This document shows positions 6,853-9,326 of a DNA stretch of 9,326 bases, in pieces (position 1 is the first letter of the stretch; each line of letters begins with the position of its first letter). A program made the translations under genes and the position numbers. This stretch comes from Bog-159 sp035602155 (lineage in GTDB: Bacteria > Acidobacteriota > Terriglobia > Bryobacterales > Bryobacteraceae), in the NCBI GenBank assembly GCA_035602155.1, contig DATNMW010000256.1, positions 1 through 9,326 of the forward strand. The letters run 5' to 3'. Under the pieces are notes generated by a model, which did not search any database, was not told the origin of the DNA, and saw only the letters and a list, made by a program, of their open reading frames with translations.

Positions 6853-7054
6853 CTCCGATCGCGCACCAAGCTGTCTCACCCACCCGATCGGAACGTCTTT
6901 CCTATGCGGAATGATCACGAGCCGGACCCGGCCCGCCGCGTCGCGACCCACCAACGGAATGGCTGCCCTTTCCCCTCTTGGGAGCATCCTGAAAGCCCTT
7001 TTTCCGCAGAGCTTGAATGATCGCCGATGAGGAAAGAGACGGTATCTTCGCCAT
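6853..7054 (-). pseudogene. hicA: Broken hicA-type toxin gene (frameshifted, 3' end eroded)
   Basis: An ATG at 7054, six bases after the hicB stop, opens a HicA-like N-terminus: MAKIPSLSSSAIIQALRKKG, then FQDAPKRGKGSH, with the GSH motif carrying the family's expected active-site histidine (His32). Just after that His (about 6958) the frame runs into nonsense and stops at 6902 (50 residues). Skipping one T restores a HicA-like second half in the next frame: PLVGRDAAGRVRLVIIPHRK then DVPIG. The usual continuation (TLRxIxRQAG) is only vaguely present, so the 3' boundary is approximate. HicA toxins are small RNA-binding ribonucleases that act on mRNA. Order hicB-hicA and the tiny gap indicate a former toxin-antitoxin pair. 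A sequencing error cannot be excluded, but the poor 3' end argues for decay. Function is probably lost. Confidence 0.65.
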
Positions 7055-7060
7055 CGCGGT

Positions 7061-7297
7061 TCAGGCAAGAGCGACTTCAAACTGAGTCGTGAATCGCACC
7101 TCCGCCCCCGCCGATCGTAAATCCTCCAGCAGCCCCAACTCCCGCGCATTTTCCAGGTATAGCTCCACTGCTTCGCGCAGGTTAGCCATTGCCTCTTCGA
7201 CCGAGTCGCCGCATGAAGCCACGCCAAGTTCCGGGCGCTTCGAAACCACGGCCTCGCCTTCATGCCAGCAAACACCAGTCAGCCGAAAGATCTGCAT
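7061..7297 (-). CDS. hicB: HicB-family antitoxin (UPF0150-like)
   Basis: A 78-residue protein with the HicB partial RNase-H-like fold: an opening strand (MQIFRLTGVCWHEGEAVVS), the turn KRPELGVASCGDSVEEA, and the signature helix MANLREAVELYLENARELG, closing with a strand, VRFTTQFEVAL. HicB proteins neutralise HicA toxins and often repress their own operon. Here no separate C-terminal DNA-binding domain is present, so any autoregulation would need another part. The ATG at 7297 has a GAAGAG at 7305-7310 (7-base spacer). It begins 23 bases after the tyrA stop on the same strand and may be read through from that operon. The partner toxin directly downstream appears frameshifted, which would leave this an orphan antitoxin. 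Confidence 0.82.
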   Translation of the reverse strand: MQIFRLTGVCWHEGEAVVSKRPELGVASCGDSVEEAMANLREAVELYLENARELGLLEDLRSAGAEVRFTTQFEVALA

Positions 7298-7320
7298 AAG
7301 CGCACTCTTCTATCCCGATT

Positions 7321-8166
7321 CTACACTGTTTTCCGCAGCCGCCCGGCCAACTCCGCCGCTCGCGCGAACTCCTCCCGCGCGCCGCGCGTGCGCAGATTCT
7401 CCCGAAGCTGCTCCAACTCGTTTATATAAGCCGTGAGCGCCTGCTCGATGGATTCCGTATTGGTGGCCAGAATATCCCGCCACAACTCATACGCGCTTAG
7501 CGCCAGGCGAGTGCTGTCGATCAATCCCGGTCCGGCCACCTGCAAGTCCTCCGGCGCAGTCAGGTTTTCCGCAACCGTGGCCGCCAGCGCGGTCGAAGCG
7601 AGCTGCGGCAAGTGCGAAGTGAACGAGACCAGCCGGTCGTGCTCTGCCGCGCCCAGCACCACGGTCTTCGCGCCGATGCGGCCCAGCCAATCGACGAACG
7701 CGCGCGCCGCCGGCGTCTGCAGTTCCTCGAGTGCGCCGGGCGTCAGCACATAGGTGCGCCCGCGAAACAGATCCGCATCTCCTTCCGCCGCGCCGCGTTT
7801 CTCCTTCCCCGCCAGCGGATGCCCTCCCAGGAACTGGCACCGCCGCACCAGCTTGCGCGCCGCGGTGACGATGGCATGCTTGGTACTACCCGCATCGGTA
7901 ATCAACGCATCGGGCCGCACCAGCGGGTCCACATGGTGCAGCGTGTCCAGAATGCGTCCGATGGGCTGCGCCAGATACAGCAGATCCGCGGAACGGGCCG
8001 CCTGCTCCAGCGTTGCGCCGCGGTCGATCGCGCCGCGCTCCAGCCCTGCGCGCAGAGCCGGTTCCGAGCTCACGCCCAGGATAGTGCCGCCGAACCCCGC
8101 CTTCTTCAGCGCCAGACCGAGCGATCCCCCGATCAACCCCACGCCGACAATCGCGACCGTCTCCAT
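7321..8166 (-). CDS. tyrA: Prephenate/arogenate dehydrogenase (TyrA family)
   Basis: A 281-residue cytoplasmic enzyme of the tyrosine branch. It oxidatively decarboxylates prephenate to 4-hydroxyphenylpyruvate, or arogenate to tyrosine, with NAD(P)+. An N-terminal Rossmann domain carries the dinucleotide loop GVGLIGGSLG (8-17). Family motifs follow: ITDAGSTK (89-96), GGHPLAGKEKRG (114-125) with a likely catalytic His116, and EHDRLVSFTSHLPQL (175-189) with His185; Arg220 in DSTR is a candidate substrate-carboxylate contact. The rest is the helical dimerisation domain. No chorismate mutase or ACT domain is fused, and the length is normal for the simple form. After the second beta-strand the sequence is GVSSEP rather than an acidic residue, hinting at NADP+ use. 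It starts 13 bases after the DAHP synthase stop, so the two are probably cotranscribed. Confidence 0.93.
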   Translation of the reverse strand: METVAIVGVGLIGGSLGLALKKAGFGGTILGVSSEPALRAGLERGAIDRGATLEQAARSADLLYLAQPIGRILDTLHHVDPLVRPDALITDAGSTKHAIVTAARKLVRRCQFLGGHPLAGKEKRGAAEGDADLFRGRTYVLTPGALEELQTPAARAFVDWLGRIGAKTVVLGAAEHDRLVSFTSHLPQLASTALAATVAENLTAPEDLQVAGPGLIDSTRLALSAYELWRDILATNTESIEQALTAYINELEQLRENLRTRGAREEFARAAELAGRLRKTV

Positions 8167-8179
8167 CCGCGCGCCCGCC

Positions 8180-9193
8180 CTAGATCGTTCGGCCTACCGC
8201 CGGCGCGATCATGCGCAACTGCCCCATCAGCTCTTCGAATTGCTCCGGCCGCAGCGATTGCGCGCCATCGCTCAGCGCGCGGTCGGGATCCGGATGCACT
8301 TCGATCAGCAGTCCATCGGCGCCGGCGGCCACCGCGGCGCGCGCCATGGGAGCCACCTTATCGCGCCGTCCCGTGCCGTGCGAAGGATCGGCCACCATGG
8401 GCAAATGCGAAAGCTTTTTCACCACCGGAATGGCCGAGATATCCATAGTGTTGCGCGTGTAAGTCTCAAACGTGCGGATGCCGCGCTCGCACAGGATCAC
8501 GTCATAATTGCCGCCCGCCATAATATACTCGGCGGAAAGCAGCAGCTCTTCAATGGTCGCTGCGATGCCGCGTTTTAGCAACACCGGCTTGCGCAGCTTG
8601 CCCAGTTCACGCAGCAGGTTGAAGTTCTGCATGTTGCGCGCGCCCACCTGCAGAATATCGGCATACTCGGCCACCAGCGGAATCTGGGTCTGGTCCATTA
8701 CTTCGCTCACCACCAGCAGCCCGTTGCGGTCGGCCGCCGCGCGCAGCATCTGCAGACCCTCGGCGCCTAATCCCTGGAAGCTGTAGGGTGACGATCGCGG
8801 CTTGAACGCGCCGCCGCGAATCACGCTGGCGCCGGCGCGCGCCACCTGTTCCGCCACGAGGTCGATCTGTTCGCGGCTCTCCACGCTGCACGGTCCCGCC
8901 ATCACCACCACGTGCTCGCCGCCGATCCACACCCCGCCGATCTTCACCACCGTTCCACCGGGATTGAAATTGCGGCTGGCCAGCTTGTAGGGCGATGCGA
9001 TGCGATGCGCCTCCTTCACGCCCTCCATTACCTCGAAGACCTCAAGGTCCACATCCACCTTGCCGCCCACACCGCCGAGCACCGTGTGCATCACGCCGGT
9101 GGAGCGGTGCACGTCGTAACCTTCGCCCACCATGCGATCGATTACCGCTTGAATGTGGGCTTCGGTGGCCCCCTGCTGCATGACGACTAACAT
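8180..9193 (-). CDS. aroF: 3-deoxy-7-phosphoheptulonate (DAHP) synthase, type I-beta with N-terminal ferredoxin-like domain
   Basis: A 337-residue enzyme joining phosphoenolpyruvate and erythrose 4-phosphate to DAHP, the first step of the shikimate pathway. Residues 1 to about 68 form a ferredoxin-like regulatory domain (MLVVMQQGATEAHIQAVIDR), which in related enzymes mediates feedback control by tyrosine or phenylalanine. The TIM-barrel follows with AGPCSVES (99-106), GAFKPRSSPYSFQG (128-141), GARNMQN (184-190), LLKRG (205-209), DPSHGTGRR (269-277) and EVHPDPDRALSDGAQSL (298-314). Cys102, His272, Glu298 and Asp309 fit the family's metal-binding set. No chorismate mutase domain is fused; one is encoded directly upstream. 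The ATG at 9193 abuts the TAG of that gene and has GGAG at 9202-9205 with an 8-base spacer inside its 3' end, suggesting translational coupling. Confidence 0.96.
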   Translation of the reverse strand: MLVVMQQGATEAHIQAVIDRMVGEGYDVHRSTGVMHTVLGGVGGKVDVDLEVFEVMEGVKEAHRIASPYKLASRNFNPGGTVVKIGGVWIGGEHVVVMAGPCSVESREQIDLVAEQVARAGASVIRGGAFKPRSSPYSFQGLGAEGLQMLRAAADRNGLLVVSEVMDQTQIPLVAEYADILQVGARNMQNFNLLRELGKLRKPVLLKRGIAATIEELLLSAEYIMAGGNYDVILCERGIRTFETYTRNTMDISAIPVVKKLSHLPMVADPSHGTGRRDKVAPMARAAVAAGADGLLIEVHPDPDRALSDGAQSLRPEQFEELMGQLRMIAPAVGRTI

Positions 9194-9326
9194 CTATGAA
9201 TCTCCGTCCCGTCTGGCTTCAATGCCGGTCTCAGCGCTGGCTTGCATGCGAATTCTTTGGATGGTGCGCATCTCGTCGATGATACGCTCGAAGATGCGTT
9301 TCACGGCGTCCGGCGTCAGCGGGCCG
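9194..9326 (-). CDS. aroQ: Chorismate mutase, AroQ type (3' end only)
   Basis: Only the last 43 codons lie in the window; the gene runs off the right edge. The segment GPLTPDAVKRIFERIIDEMR matches the end of the AroQ chorismate mutase domain, whose last helix begins after a GPL-type turn. The enzyme rearranges chorismate to prephenate, the substrate of the TyrA product two genes downstream. A tail of about 23 residues rich in R, E and A follows, and the frame stops with no prephenate dehydratase domain, so this is not the N-terminal part of a bifunctional P-protein. Whether another domain precedes it cannot be seen. Its TAG abuts the DAHP synthase ATG with no gap. Confidence 0.75.
   Translation of the reverse strand, partial: GPLTPDAVKRIFERIIDEMRTIQRIRMQASAETGIEARRDGDS

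Noticed and set aside
6754..7275. N-terminal extension of the 111-residue minus-strand protein to 285 residues
   Set aside because: The frame crosses hicB out of frame and then covers the second half of the broken hicA; the sequence before the ATG at 6753 is composite and not one protein.
7612..8578. Long plus-strand open frames (278 and 274 codons) opposite tyrA and aroF
   Set aside because: Arginine-, serine- and proline-rich shadow translations of two unmistakable minus-strand enzymes.
8992..9009. Tandem GCGAT pentamers (about 3.6 copies)
   Set aside because: They encode a plausible HRIAS stretch in DAHP synthase before the PYKLASR motif, so they look like codon-level coincidence rather than a functional repeat.

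Overview
The window looks like a chromosomal piece of a GC-rich acidobacterium, probably of the Solibacter/Bryobacter kind. This is inferred from gene families, not from a marker gene. Two protein types that are strongly expanded in that group sit side by side: a winged-helix/transmembrane/beta-propeller regulator, and a very large Oar-like TonB-dependent receptor with an N-terminal carboxypeptidase-regulatory-like domain. No rRNA, tRNA, insertion sequence or CRISPR array was seen.

Left part, plus strand (1-6413): a small two-repeat TPR protein (16-327); a one-component membrane regulator with an N-terminal winged helix, one membrane span and a long PD40/TolB-like propeller (412-2487); a 434-base gap with a possible 54-codon ORF behind a strong ribosome binding site, a cluster of AATGCT hexamers and an imperfect hairpin; then the TonB-dependent receptor (2922-6359), closed by a textbook terminator with a UUCG loop (6389-6413). 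The regulator and receptor are plausible functional partners (surface sensing and uptake), but nothing in the sequence proves it.

Right part, minus strand (9326 down to 6418): the 3' end of a chorismate mutase, a DAHP synthase and a prephenate/arogenate dehydrogenase, closely packed as an aromatic amino acid operon (entry to the shikimate pathway plus the tyrosine branch). Downstream on the same strand are an intact HicB-type antitoxin, a hicA toxin gene that appears broken by a frameshift and eroded at its 3' end, and a 111-residue conserved-looking protein of unknown function with a helix-turn-helix-like N-terminal part and a C-terminal coiled coil. A perfect 9-base (10-base period) tandem repeat lies directly before that last gene's start codon.

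The two halves converge at about 6360-6417. The most interesting points are the apparently decayed toxin next to an intact antitoxin, the tandem repeat before the HTH/coiled-coil gene, the possible small ORF before the receptor, and the regulator-receptor pairing. I saw no clear evidence of a wholly new multi-gene system.
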